64,000 bases of DNA from Phycisphaerae bacterium. Its GTDB lineage: Bacteria > Planctomycetota > Phycisphaerae > SM23-33. Positions 48,959 to 56,517 of this stretch are shown in pieces (within the stretch, counting starts at the first letter, position 1; every line of letters starts with the position of its first letter). The notes beneath the pieces are model-generated. The model saw only the letters and a program-made list of their open reading frames with translations. It was not told where the DNA came from and made no database searches. The position numbers and the translations under genes are program-made. Location: assembly GCA_018335035.1 (NCBI GenBank), contig JAGXKT010000004.1:1-64000 (forward strand), given 5' to 3'.

Positions 48959-50746
48959 TCAATCGTCGCGCGTATCGTCAGTTCGTCCGTGCGGTCCGTA
49001 GAGGCCGCTCTGCGGGTCGTCGCCTGCGGTCGTGTCGAAACCGCCTTTGCCGTTGGTGCCGCCTTGTTCCGAGCCGTCGGTCTGGTCCTCGTCCTCTGCC
49101 GGCCCGAGGTAGTCGGCGTCGATGACGGCCGTGCGGGCGAGCATGTCACCCAGGCGCTGGCGCCAGCGGGTCAACACGGGCACCAGCAGCAGTAACGGCA
49201 GGGCGAAGGGCACGGACAGCTCGACGATTTTGAGCAGGTTGCGAAGCATCGCTTCACGCAGGTTGGGACGCCCGCCTCGGTCGTTGACCACGGCCAAGTG
49301 CATCAATCGCTTGCCGACCGTCTGCCCGAGGCGCATTTCCATCGTCGTGCAGTAGCCCACGTACATCACCAGCCAGGCGATACTGAAGTAGGCCGCCTCC
49401 GGCGTGGCCATGATCCTCTGGAGCGTCTTCATCAGTTCTTCGGTGTTACCCCACGGTTCGGTCGGCATCGGCGGGCGGAACACCGCAAACCCCAGAACCT
49501 GCCATGGCAGCAGATCGATCAACCCCGCGAGCAGCCGCTTGGCAAGGTGTCCCGGTCGGCGTCTGGGCAGCGTGAAGAACCCGCGCGGTCCCTTGGGACG
49601 CAGCAGGAACATGGGGATCAGGATCGCCACCAGCACCGCCCACAGGAAATACTCGAAGATCCGTGCGCCGCTGGTATCGGGCGGAGCCGTCGAGAGAATG
49701 CCGATATCGTCGCGCTGCGTCAGCCGCCCGGACAGGTCGCACGTCGCCAGGCGGACCCCATCCTGCTCGTGCCAGACGAAGGCGATCAGGTCGTCGCCCA
49801 TCCGCGCCACCTGCGGCGCCGTTCCGGACGGCGGGTAGAACGGCTCGTCGTCGCGACGGAGCGGCGCGACGCGCCAGGAGCCCGTTGCCTGCGACGATTG
49901 CGGCGGCAGGTACGTCCCCACGTGCAGCGTGCGGGCGTCCGCGTCGGCGACCACGGCGACGAGCTGGGATTTGATGCGCAGCAGAGCGAGCAGTTTTCCG
50001 TCAAGCAGGAGGTCGGCCAGGGCGCCGGACGATTCGACGCGCGACCAGGTGTCGCTTCCGGGTTCGTGCGTCATCAGCGCCTGCCGGCCCGGGAGGTAGA
50101 CGTACAGCAGGCCGCCGGCTTCCGTCGCTCGTACGGCCTGTAGGTGGTTGCCCGTGAGCGTCTGCGGCACGTCGCCGAGGTGCACCCAGCCGTCGGACGT
50201 GAGCTGGAACAGCCCGAGCGTGAAGCGCGATTCTGCGGGGGAGGTCGCCGCGTGCGTCGCCGGCGCGGAAGCCGTCGTCGGGCGGGTCGCAGCCGCCGGC
50301 CGGGTGGCGGCTTCCGCCGCGTCGCGCGGCACCAGCGCCAAGGTGCTGGCACGCTTCTCGGCGCGCGCGACGTTGTGTGCTTCGATCAGGATGACGCGCT
50401 TCGGATCGTCCGGCCAGAGCGCGTGGTTCGGCGTTGCAAGCGGCACGACGTTCCGGTCGAGCCCGACGGCCCAGAAGGCCCCATCGGGAAACAGCATGTG
50501 CAGTTGGGGCCCGACGGCGGCGACGGCTGTCGGGGCGCCGGGGCGCTGTCGCGTGAACCACTGCCACGTGCCGCCCGTGGGCAGGCCCGCCACGCCGAAA
50601 TGATCCTCTTCGGCGCGGATGAGCCACAGGGCTTTGTCATTTCCCGCCAGCAGGTCGCGCGGCCCCCCGGACGCAGCGGACGGCGCAACGGCGCAGCAGG
50701 CGATCAAACACGCGAGCAGGACGGGCGGCAGTGCTGTCGGCCTCAT
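48959..50746 (-). CDS. Membrane protein with exported N-terminal domain and RDD domain
   Basis: The 595-residue protein starts with a signal peptide (LPPVLLACLIACCAVAPSAASG). The next ~350 residues are beta-rich with repeated WxxF/LLxxDG-like strands, possibly a propeller outside the membrane. One helix near 395 (FEYFLWAVLVAILIPMFLL) is followed by an RDD domain (about 410-540): GHLAKRLLAGLIDLLPWQVLGFAVF with the initial Arg/Asp, then RLGQTVGKRLMHLAVVNDRGGRPNLREAMLRNLLKIVE. The tail is acidic and Gly-rich. RDD proteins have been linked to Na+/Li+ transport in a few cases, but most are unassigned. ATG 50746 overlaps the preceding gene by 4 bases. Confidence 0.78.
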   Translation of the reverse strand: MRPTALPPVLLACLIACCAVAPSAASGGPRDLLAGNDKALWLIRAEEDHFGVAGLPTGGTWQWFTRQRPGAPTAVAAVGPQLHMLFPDGAFWAVGLDRNVVPLATPNHALWPDDPKRVILIEAHNVARAEKRASTLALVPRDAAEAATRPAAATRPTTASAPATHAATSPAESRFTLGLFQLTSDGWVHLGDVPQTLTGNHLQAVRATEAGGLLYVYLPGRQALMTHEPGSDTWSRVESSGALADLLLDGKLLALLRIKSQLVAVVADADARTLHVGTYLPPQSSQATGSWRVAPLRRDDEPFYPPSGTAPQVARMGDDLIAFVWHEQDGVRLATCDLSGRLTQRDDIGILSTAPPDTSGARIFEYFLWAVLVAILIPMFLLRPKGPRGFFTLPRRRPGHLAKRLLAGLIDLLPWQVLGFAVFRPPMPTEPWGNTEELMKTLQRIMATPEAAYFSIAWLVMYVGYCTTMEMRLGQTVGKRLMHLAVVNDRGGRPNLREAMLRNLLKIVELSVPFALPLLLLVPVLTRWRQRLGDMLARTAVIDADYLGPAEDEDQTDGSEQGGTNGKGGFDTTAGDDPQSGLYGPHGRTDDTRDD

Positions 50747-51816
50747 GGGGTCTCTCCGCGCGGCGGGGCGCTTTCCACGCCGCGGTCCACCTGAATGACG
50801 CGCGCCGTTGGCGGGTCGAAGCGGCAGGCGGCGCGGTCCCACTTGTCGGACGTGGTCATGTTACTGAGCCGCAGGTGCACGCGACGGACCTCCGCCCCGT
50901 CAGGAGTCGGCTCGCCCGCGTGGCCGACGCGCTCGAGGACGATGTCGGTCGGCATGACGGGGCGGCGTTCGTCCGGCTCATTGGCGGCGGGCGTCTGGGA
51001 TGCTGATTCGTCGGGCGCCTCGGCGCCCATCAGCCACGCGTCCGGGTCGAGCGCGCCGTCGGTGTTGCCGGCGTCGGAGGGCCCGGCGATGGGGCGGTAT
51101 CGGCTCAGCCGGGCGGTCAGAACGCATCGCCCGTCCGGCGACAGCAGATCCACGCGGAACGGTCGGCGGGGTTGCTCGTCCGCCCAGCGGAAGTAGACCT
51201 TGCGGCGGAAGTCGATCCGCCCGCTGACCGGCCGGCGGTCCACGTAGGTCAGCACGTACGCGCACGGATCGCTTTGCAGCGTCATCGCCACGGCCGGCAG
51301 GGCCGTCAGGTCATCCGGGACGGCGCAGATGCCCAGCACGGCCAGCAGTTGGTTCGGATCGATCGGCAGGGCTTCGATGCCCGGCGCGCCGGCGTACTCG
51401 TGACGGCCCCAGAAGGCGCCGGCATTGTCGCCGAGTTGATACCAGCAGTAGTAGATGCCCTGGGCGGTGCTGGACCCGATACGGAACAGCTCCACCCCTG
51501 CCAACTCGCGTCCGCTGAGCACGAAGTCGTGCGGGCCCAGCGGATCGGCGCCCTTGCCCAGCAGCAGCAGTCCGTTCGGCGTTGCCAGGGGGCTCGCCGA
51601 GCCCCAGCCGAACGTACGCCCCTTACGGTCGGCGAGCGTGACGCGCATTCGCACGCGGGCCCAGAGGCGTGGCACGGCCGCGGCATTGGCGTTGTGCTCG
51701 GCGACGAGCTGCTCGACGCCCACGGCCGTGCCGGGGCATCGGGGGCAGCCGGCCAGTGCCGTCGCCAGCGCTGCCAGCAGCAGGCCCGACGCAATGGTTT
51801 CCTGTGGGCGGCTCAC
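50743..51816 (-). CDS. Lipoprotein of unknown function (357 residues)
   Basis: The start GTG 51816 overlaps the upstream stop by 4 bases (GTGA) and directly gives a lipoprotein signal (SGLLLAALATALAGC). The mature part is beta-rich: VPRLWARVRMRVTLADRKGRTFGWGSAS, LGKGADPLGPHDFVLSGRELAGVELFRIG, then VSGRIDFRRKVYFRW. The pattern resembles LolA/LolB-like outer-membrane lipoprotein carriers and DUF4292-type proteins, but I cannot claim a match. A disordered Ala/Pro/Glu stretch precedes the final strand. It forms the middle gene of a three-gene operon with an upstream CxxC protein and the RDD protein. Confidence 0.68.
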   Translation of the reverse strand: MSRPQETIASGLLLAALATALAGCPRCPGTAVGVEQLVAEHNANAAAVPRLWARVRMRVTLADRKGRTFGWGSASPLATPNGLLLLGKGADPLGPHDFVLSGRELAGVELFRIGSSTAQGIYYCWYQLGDNAGAFWGRHEYAGAPGIEALPIDPNQLLAVLGICAVPDDLTALPAVAMTLQSDPCAYVLTYVDRRPVSGRIDFRRKVYFRWADEQPRRPFRVDLLSPDGRCVLTARLSRYRPIAGPSDAGNTDGALDPDAWLMGAEAPDESASQTPAANEPDERRPVMPTDIVLERVGHAGEPTPDGAEVRRVHLRLSNMTTSDKWDRAACRFDPPTARVIQVDRGVESAPPRGETP

Positions 51817-52313
51817 AGGTCTGTCTCCATGATTTGCCCGAGTTGCTCGCTGACCTCGGCGATCTTCTGTTCGTCCATGTTCGGGTCGGTCACTTCGCAT
51901 GTCGACTCGTCGCCTCGAAAGTGCATCCGCCAGACATCGCGTCCGGTCTCGTCGGTCCGTCGGCCGTCGTAGACCAGGCGCTTCTTGCGCATCAGGACCA
52001 GCGCGAGCACGAAGCGGAAATTCACCTTCGCCGGGTCTTCCGCGTCGGCCAACCGCTCGAAGAAACTCACCAGCACGTCGTCATCGACGAAGACCTTGCG
52101 CTTGTCCTGCGGCTGGGGCACGCGGCTGCGCCACGCGGCCAGCGCGTCGCCGGTCGCTTCGCCCGGCGGACGGCAACTCGTGCAGTAGTCGCGCCGTTCC
52201 AGGTCGTCGCCGGCTTCGATGACGGTGGCCAAGTACGCCTCGCCGGCGGCCAGCTCGCGCTCGCAGGCGGCGCATCGACCCGTCGCCTTCGAGATGTTGT
52301 ATTCCTTGCCCAT
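51813..52313 (-). CDS. CxxC zinc-ribbon-like protein of unknown function (166 residues)
   Basis: The N-terminal ~50 residues contain two Cys pairs, GRCAACERELAAGEAYLA and DYCTSCRPPGE, which would bind one zinc ion. The rest is helical and acidic: VFVDDDVLVSFFERLADAEDPAKVNFRFVLALVLMRKKRLVYDGRR, then a strand WRMHFRGDESTCEVTDPNMD. The first residues (YNISKATGRC) and the general plan recall small proteins found in planctomycete genomes. There is no signal or membrane segment, so it probably acts in the cytoplasm. It heads the three-gene cluster, with a hairpin in its leader (52331-52364). Confidence 0.65.
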   Translation of the reverse strand: MGKEYNISKATGRCAACERELAAGEAYLATVIEAGDDLERRDYCTSCRPPGEATGDALAAWRSRVPQPQDKRKVFVDDDVLVSFFERLADAEDPAKVNFRFVLALVLMRKKRLVYDGRRTDETGRDVWRMHFRGDESTCEVTDPNMDEQKIAEVSEQLGQIMETDL

Positions 52314-52330
52314 GCGTCGGCTTCATCCAT

Positions 52331-52364
52331 AGAGCCGGGTGGGGTCATGCGCCCCGTCGGCTCT
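52331..52364 (-). promoter_or_regulatory. Two-tier hairpin in the leader of the CxxC/RDD cluster
   Basis: AGAGCCG (52331-52337) pairs with CGGCTCT (52358-52364), and inside it GGGG (52341-52344) pairs with CCCC (52352-52355) around a 7-base loop. It lies 18 bases upstream of the start codon of the CxxC protein gene, in the 190-base gap before the cyclodeaminase gene. It could be a translation-control element or a terminator for the upstream operon; no T-run favours termination. Confidence 0.45.
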
Positions 52365-52503
52365 TGTCCACAGGTCACACAGAGTGCGCGGAAAGCGAAG
52401 ATACTACAACGCGATTCGCTTGGCCTGCCCGTTGCTTCGGCGGCGTGCTCTTATCATCTGTGCACTCTCTGGGCGGTTCTGCTTCTGTCACGACAAGGAC
52501 CCT

Positions 52504-53139
52504 CTACGCCTGCGGCGCCAGCCAGTCTTCGGCCGCCCGCTCGAGGTCATCCCGGAGCGCCTCAGCCGCGGCGAGGTCGTCCGCGGAGGCCTTGCGGATG
52601 TCCTCGGCCGCGGCGCCGTCCGAGACGTTCGGCAGATTGACGCGCACGTTGTAGTCGCACAGGCGGCACGCCGCGGCGGCCAGCGCCCCAGCCGACAGCA
52701 GGTCCGTGATCAGGTACTTGTTGCTCGTCGGCGCGAAGGCCGCCAGGTCGCGCAGCAGCGCCAACGACAACTTGGCGACCTCGCGCGGCACGTCGATCGC
52801 TGCGGCCGTCGCCAGCGCCACGGCGCGGTCCTTGTCCGCCCCGTCCTCCTGCCGCGTCGCTTCGCGATAGAGCCGATACGCCGTCGCGTCGTCGCTGACC
52901 AGTTGCTCGAACATCGCGCGGGCGCGGTCCAGTCGCGCCGCGAGCGTGTCGTGGGCATCGGCGTGTTCGGCGTATTTCCGCTTGCCACGCGTGAAATTCA
53001 GCGACATCTGCCCCAGCGCCGTCGCCAGCGCGCCGACCACGCCGGCGACGCTGCCGCCGCCCGGCGTGGCGCTGCGCTCGGCTGTCGCGGCCAGAAAATC
53101 GCTGACGGACAGCTCCAGCAGGTTCTCGCATCGGCTCAT
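52504..53139 (-). CDS. Formiminotetrahydrofolate cyclodeaminase-like protein (FTCD_C)
   Basis: The 211-residue helical protein matches the cyclodeaminase/cyclohydrolase family: SVSDFLAATAERSATPGGGSVAGVVGALATALGQMSLNFTRGK (the PGGGS signature and the following helix), then FEQLVSDDATAYRLYREA and VPREVAKLSLALLRDLAAFAPTSNKYLITDLLSAGALAAAACRL. It would convert formimino-THF to methenyl-THF, or open methenyl-THF, in one-carbon metabolism. ATG 53139 follows AAGGA and lies 30 bases after the M16 gene. The link to that gene and the response regulator is positional only. Confidence 0.9.
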   Translation of the reverse strand: MSRCENLLELSVSDFLAATAERSATPGGGSVAGVVGALATALGQMSLNFTRGKRKYAEHADAHDTLAARLDRARAMFEQLVSDDATAYRLYREATRQEDGADKDRAVALATAAAIDVPREVAKLSLALLRDLAAFAPTSNKYLITDLLSAGALAAAACRLCDYNVRVNLPNVSDGAAAEDIRKASADDLAAAEALRDDLERAAEDWLAPQA

Positions 53140-53169
53140 GGTGTTGTCCTTGGAAAGGCAATCTGCGGC

Positions 53170-55881
53170 CTACGGCTCCTGTGCTTCTTCAAACGCATCG
53201 GGGTGCGGCGTCGTGACGACGGTCGTGAATCCGCCGGAAAGGTACGTCCGCGCGACGCGGCGGACGTCGGCGGGCGTCACGGCGTGGTACAGCGTGCGCT
53301 GGCGGCGGCGGAAGTCCCAGCCGAGCCCGTACAGCTCGTCCAGGGCAGCGCCCATCGCCAGGTCGCTCATCGCCTGGTTGCTCAACGCCTCGGCCGTGAG
53401 GATCACGTTCACGGCCCGGTCGATCTCCGCCTGTGTCGGCGTGTAGTCGGCGGCGCGGCGCAGGTTTTTTCGGATGATGTCCGCCACGCGGGGCGCCTCG
53501 GCCGGCTGGCAGCCGGCGTAGACCACGAACGCACCCGGCGTCAGGCCCGCCCAGTTATAGGCGTGGACCACGTAGACGAGTTGCTTGCCGCGAAGTTCCT
53601 CGTGCAGCCAGCCGCTGGGCAGGTGATAGCCGCTGATGATCGTGTCCAGCACGGTCAAGGGGATGCGGTCTTCGACGTTCTCGACGGACATGCCCGGGGC
53701 CGCGACGATCACTCCGGCCTGCGCCTTGTTCGTTTCGTACACGAACGTCTCGCGCGGTGGGGCGGGCACGTCGCTCGGGGTGCTGAGCGTCTTGCGCGGA
53801 TCGCCGTGGACCTCGAACAGCGCCGGCAGCCGCTCCTTGAGTCGCTCGGCGTCGAACTGGCCGTAGATCGCCAATACCGACTCGTGCGGCCGAAACGCCA
53901 CGTGCTCGCGGTGGTGTGTGATGAGCTGCTCGACGCCGGCCTTGGACACGACGTTCGCCCGCCCGGCGGGGAGAAGCCGATATGGCGAACCGGCGAAAAA
54001 CCGCTTTCGGAAGCGCTTCTGGAGGTGAGCGAACCAGTGTTCCTCGGTCCGTTTGACCGCGGCCAGGGCGCGCGGGCGGAGGATCTCGAGTTCCTCGGGC
54101 GGGAACGTCGGTTGCGTGACCACTTCGGCGAAGATTTCGATCGCTTCGTCGAAGCTGTCGGCGAGGCATTCGGCCTGCCAGTAGAACGTGTTGTTGCCGC
54201 AGTTACCTGAGATGCCGCCGCCGGCGCGGTCGAAGAAGGCGTCGATCTCGTCGGCCGTGTGGTGTTTCGTGCCGCGTGTGGACAGCGCCGTCATCAGCGT
54301 GCCGAGCCCGTTGGTGTCCTCATCCTCAGCCAGCACGCCGCCGGCGGTGACGTAACACATCGACACGAGCCCGACGTCCGTCGGACGGAGAATCACGCGA
54401 AGCCCGCTGGGCAGTGTGCTCACCTCCGCGCCGCCTTGCGCGGCCGCGGTCTCCCCGACATCGGTAGAGTCGGCGTCGGCGCCTTCCGGCAGGAGGCGCG
54501 TGACGGCCATGTCGGGCGCGTCGAGGTACTGCCGCGCCATGGCCTGCACCTGCTGGGCGGTCACGGCCTGAATCCGCTCGGTGTAGTGAGCCGAGAACGC
54601 CACGTCGCCGGTGGTCATATAATCCCGCGCGAGCGCGTCGGCGAGCTGCTCAGCCGTCTGCTGGGCATGCACGTGGTCGGCGATCTTCTGCCGCTTGGCG
54701 CGTGCCAGCTCCTCTTGCATCACGCCTTCGTGCACGATCCGGCGGATCTCAGCGAGGACGGCTTGCTCAGCGGCATCGGCCTTGCCCGGCGCGCTGCGGT
54801 AGTCGACGGTGAACACGCCGGCGCCCCACGCCGGCGTCCACGAGCTGGTCGAGATGCTCGTGACCAGCTTCTGCTTGCGGAAGATCTGCCGGTGCAGCCG
54901 GCTGGACCGGCCGGCCCCGAGCACGTACGAGAGCACATCGAGCGCGTAGAGATCGTCGTGCTGCAGCGGAATCGTGCGGAAGCTGATGCGGCAGATTGCC
55001 TCGGTCAGGTCCGCCTGGTGCCGCACGACGCGGCGCGTACCGGTGATCGGTGCCACGGCGGGCAGGTCGTGCGTCACCGCCCGCCCGCGGTGCCAGCCGG
55101 CGAATGCCCTGCGCGTCTCGGCGATCACGTGGTCGGTGTTCACGTCCCCGACGACGGTGAAAACCGTGTTCTGCGGCACGTACATCCGCTCGTGGTAGGT
55201 CCGCACGTCGTCCCACGTCAGCGCCGCCAGCGGCTCGGCGTAGCCGATGACCGGCACGGCCGCGGGATGGCCCGCGAAGGCGTTGGCCATGTGGGCGTAC
55301 CACGCCTGGCGGTTCGGTTCGTCCTTGCCCTTTTCCAGCTCGCGCTGCACCACGCCGTGCTCGCGCTCGAAGTCCGCTCGCGTGAACTGGGGACGGGCGA
55401 GCCAGTCGGCGACAAGGTCGATACAGTTGTCCGTCCTGGCCGATGCGGCAGATATGTAGTAGCAGGTGTGGTCCAGCGAGGTATAGGCGTTGGCCTGTCC
55501 GCCGATGTCCGTGACGCGGTTGGACACGTCGTCGCGCGGCTTCTGCGGGCCGCCGCCGGACTGGCTGTGATGCTCGGCGTCGTCGGCGACGAGATGCTCC
55601 AGCAGGTGCGAGACGCCTGCCCCGAGCCACTCGCGCTCGTAGAGCCCGCCGGCGCGGACGTACGCCTTGACGCAGACGACCGGGGCCGTGCGCTTCTCGC
55701 GGACGATGACGGTCAGCCCATTGGACAGTGTGACCACGGTCGCCTCGTCCGCGGCGACGTGTTCGGCGATCTGTGGCGCATCTGTTGGGGTGACGGACGC
55801 TGTCGGCGCGGCGCTCGGCGCGCAGCCGAGAAGCGCGCCGGTCGAGAGCAGTGTAACGGTCCAGACGGTAAGGCGGTGCAT
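53170..55881 (-). CDS. M16-family zinc peptidase lipoprotein (two-domain)
   Basis: The 903-residue protein starts with a lipoprotein signal (LLSTGALLGC, Cys20). The first half carries the catalytic HxxEH motif, HLLEH (His92, Glu95, His96), and a downstream Glu in FEREHGVVQRELEKGKDEP (about 171-189) to complete the zinc site. The second half (from about 420) repeats the fold (LPSGLRVILRPTDVGLVSMCYVTAGGVLAEDEDTNGLGTLMTAL) without the zinc motif, as in inactive M16 halves, and ends with the SGGFTTVVTTPHPD strand. M16 enzymes cut unfolded peptides inside a closed chamber; this one would act in the periplasm. It lies between the response regulator and the cyclodeaminase gene. Confidence 0.92.
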   Translation of the reverse strand: MHRLTVWTVTLLSTGALLGCAPSAAPTASVTPTDAPQIAEHVAADEATVVTLSNGLTVIVREKRTAPVVCVKAYVRAGGLYEREWLGAGVSHLLEHLVADDAEHHSQSGGGPQKPRDDVSNRVTDIGGQANAYTSLDHTCYYISAASARTDNCIDLVADWLARPQFTRADFEREHGVVQRELEKGKDEPNRQAWYAHMANAFAGHPAAVPVIGYAEPLAALTWDDVRTYHERMYVPQNTVFTVVGDVNTDHVIAETRRAFAGWHRGRAVTHDLPAVAPITGTRRVVRHQADLTEAICRISFRTIPLQHDDLYALDVLSYVLGAGRSSRLHRQIFRKQKLVTSISTSSWTPAWGAGVFTVDYRSAPGKADAAEQAVLAEIRRIVHEGVMQEELARAKRQKIADHVHAQQTAEQLADALARDYMTTGDVAFSAHYTERIQAVTAQQVQAMARQYLDAPDMAVTRLLPEGADADSTDVGETAAAQGGAEVSTLPSGLRVILRPTDVGLVSMCYVTAGGVLAEDEDTNGLGTLMTALSTRGTKHHTADEIDAFFDRAGGGISGNCGNNTFYWQAECLADSFDEAIEIFAEVVTQPTFPPEELEILRPRALAAVKRTEEHWFAHLQKRFRKRFFAGSPYRLLPAGRANVVSKAGVEQLITHHREHVAFRPHESVLAIYGQFDAERLKERLPALFEVHGDPRKTLSTPSDVPAPPRETFVYETNKAQAGVIVAAPGMSVENVEDRIPLTVLDTIISGYHLPSGWLHEELRGKQLVYVVHAYNWAGLTPGAFVVYAGCQPAEAPRVADIIRKNLRRAADYTPTQAEIDRAVNVILTAEALSNQAMSDLAMGAALDELYGLGWDFRRRQRTLYHAVTPADVRRVARTYLSGGFTTVVTTPHPDAFEEAQEP

Positions 55882-55911
55882 GGCTTCTCCCGTTGCGCCC
55901 GGCGCGGCGGG

Positions 55912-56397
55912 CTAGCTCTCGCCGTGGCGGTCCACGTCGTTGAGGTACGTCAGCGTCCGATCCAACTCGTTCTGGAGGTGGCGCACGCGAAGGAGACTCT
56001 TGACGCGGGTCAGCAGCTCCAGGCGGTTGACCGGCTTGGAGATGAAGTCGTCCGTGCCCGAGTCCACGCCCTGCTCGATGTCGCCCAACTCGTTCAGCGC
56101 CGTGACCATGATGATCGGGATGTCCCGCGTGTCCGGGTCGCTCTTGAGCTTGCGGCAGACCTCGAAGCCGCTCATCCGCGGCATCATGATATCCAGCAAA
56201 ATCAAATCGGGCGCCGCGGCGGCGACCCGCTCCAATGCTTCGACGCCCCCCGGGGCCGAGTCCACCGCACAGCCCAGGTCCTCCAGGTACGCCACCAGCA
56301 GTTCCAGGTTCTGCTCGTTGTCGTCGACGACCAGAATGCGGCTGTCGGCGATGCGTTCCTGCTCGTCTTTCAGCAGCGGTTCGGGCTTGTCTGCCAT
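55912..56397 (-). CDS. Response regulator receiver protein (PleD-type receiver, no output domain)
   Basis: The 161-residue protein is a single receiver domain (about 20-135): SRILVVDDNEQNLELLVAYLEDLGC with the acidic pair, DLILLDIMMPRMSGFEVCRKLK with the phosphorylated Asp, IIMVTALNE, and DDFISKPVNRLELLTRVKSLLRVRHLQNEL with the conserved Lys. The last ~30 residues form a helix that resembles the start of a PleD-type second module but stops. With no DNA-binding or enzymatic output, it probably works through a partner. ATG 56397 follows AGGAG. A promoter (TTGTTT-17-TAGTGT) lies about 55-80 bases upstream. Confidence 0.93.
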   Translation of the reverse strand: MADKPEPLLKDEQERIADSRILVVDDNEQNLELLVAYLEDLGCAVDSAPGGVEALERVAAAAPDLILLDIMMPRMSGFEVCRKLKSDPDTRDIPIIMVTALNELGDIEQGVDSGTDDFISKPVNRLELLTRVKSLLRVRHLQNELDRTLTYLNDVDRHGES

Positions 56398-56450
56398 GGC
56401 GAGGGCTCCTGGTTTCGCTCGGCGGTTTCCGCCCGCCGGCACGTGCCCTC

Positions 56451-56479
56451 ACACTACCGCGACAGGCCGGGCAAAACAA
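56451..56479 (-). promoter_or_regulatory. Promoter of the response-regulator operon
   Basis: On the minus strand, TTGTTT (56479-56474), 17 bases, and TAGTGT (56456-56451) form a moderate sigma-70 match in the 120-base gap shared with priA. Confidence 0.4.
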
Positions 56480-56517
56480 CCTCGCACACGCCGCTGGACG
56501 GGGCCTGAGGATTGACG

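Noticed and set aside
52381-52468. Distant inverted repeat AGAGTGC/GCACTCT in the cyclodeaminase gap
   Set aside because: Only seven bases with a loop of about 75; chance is a sufficient explanation.
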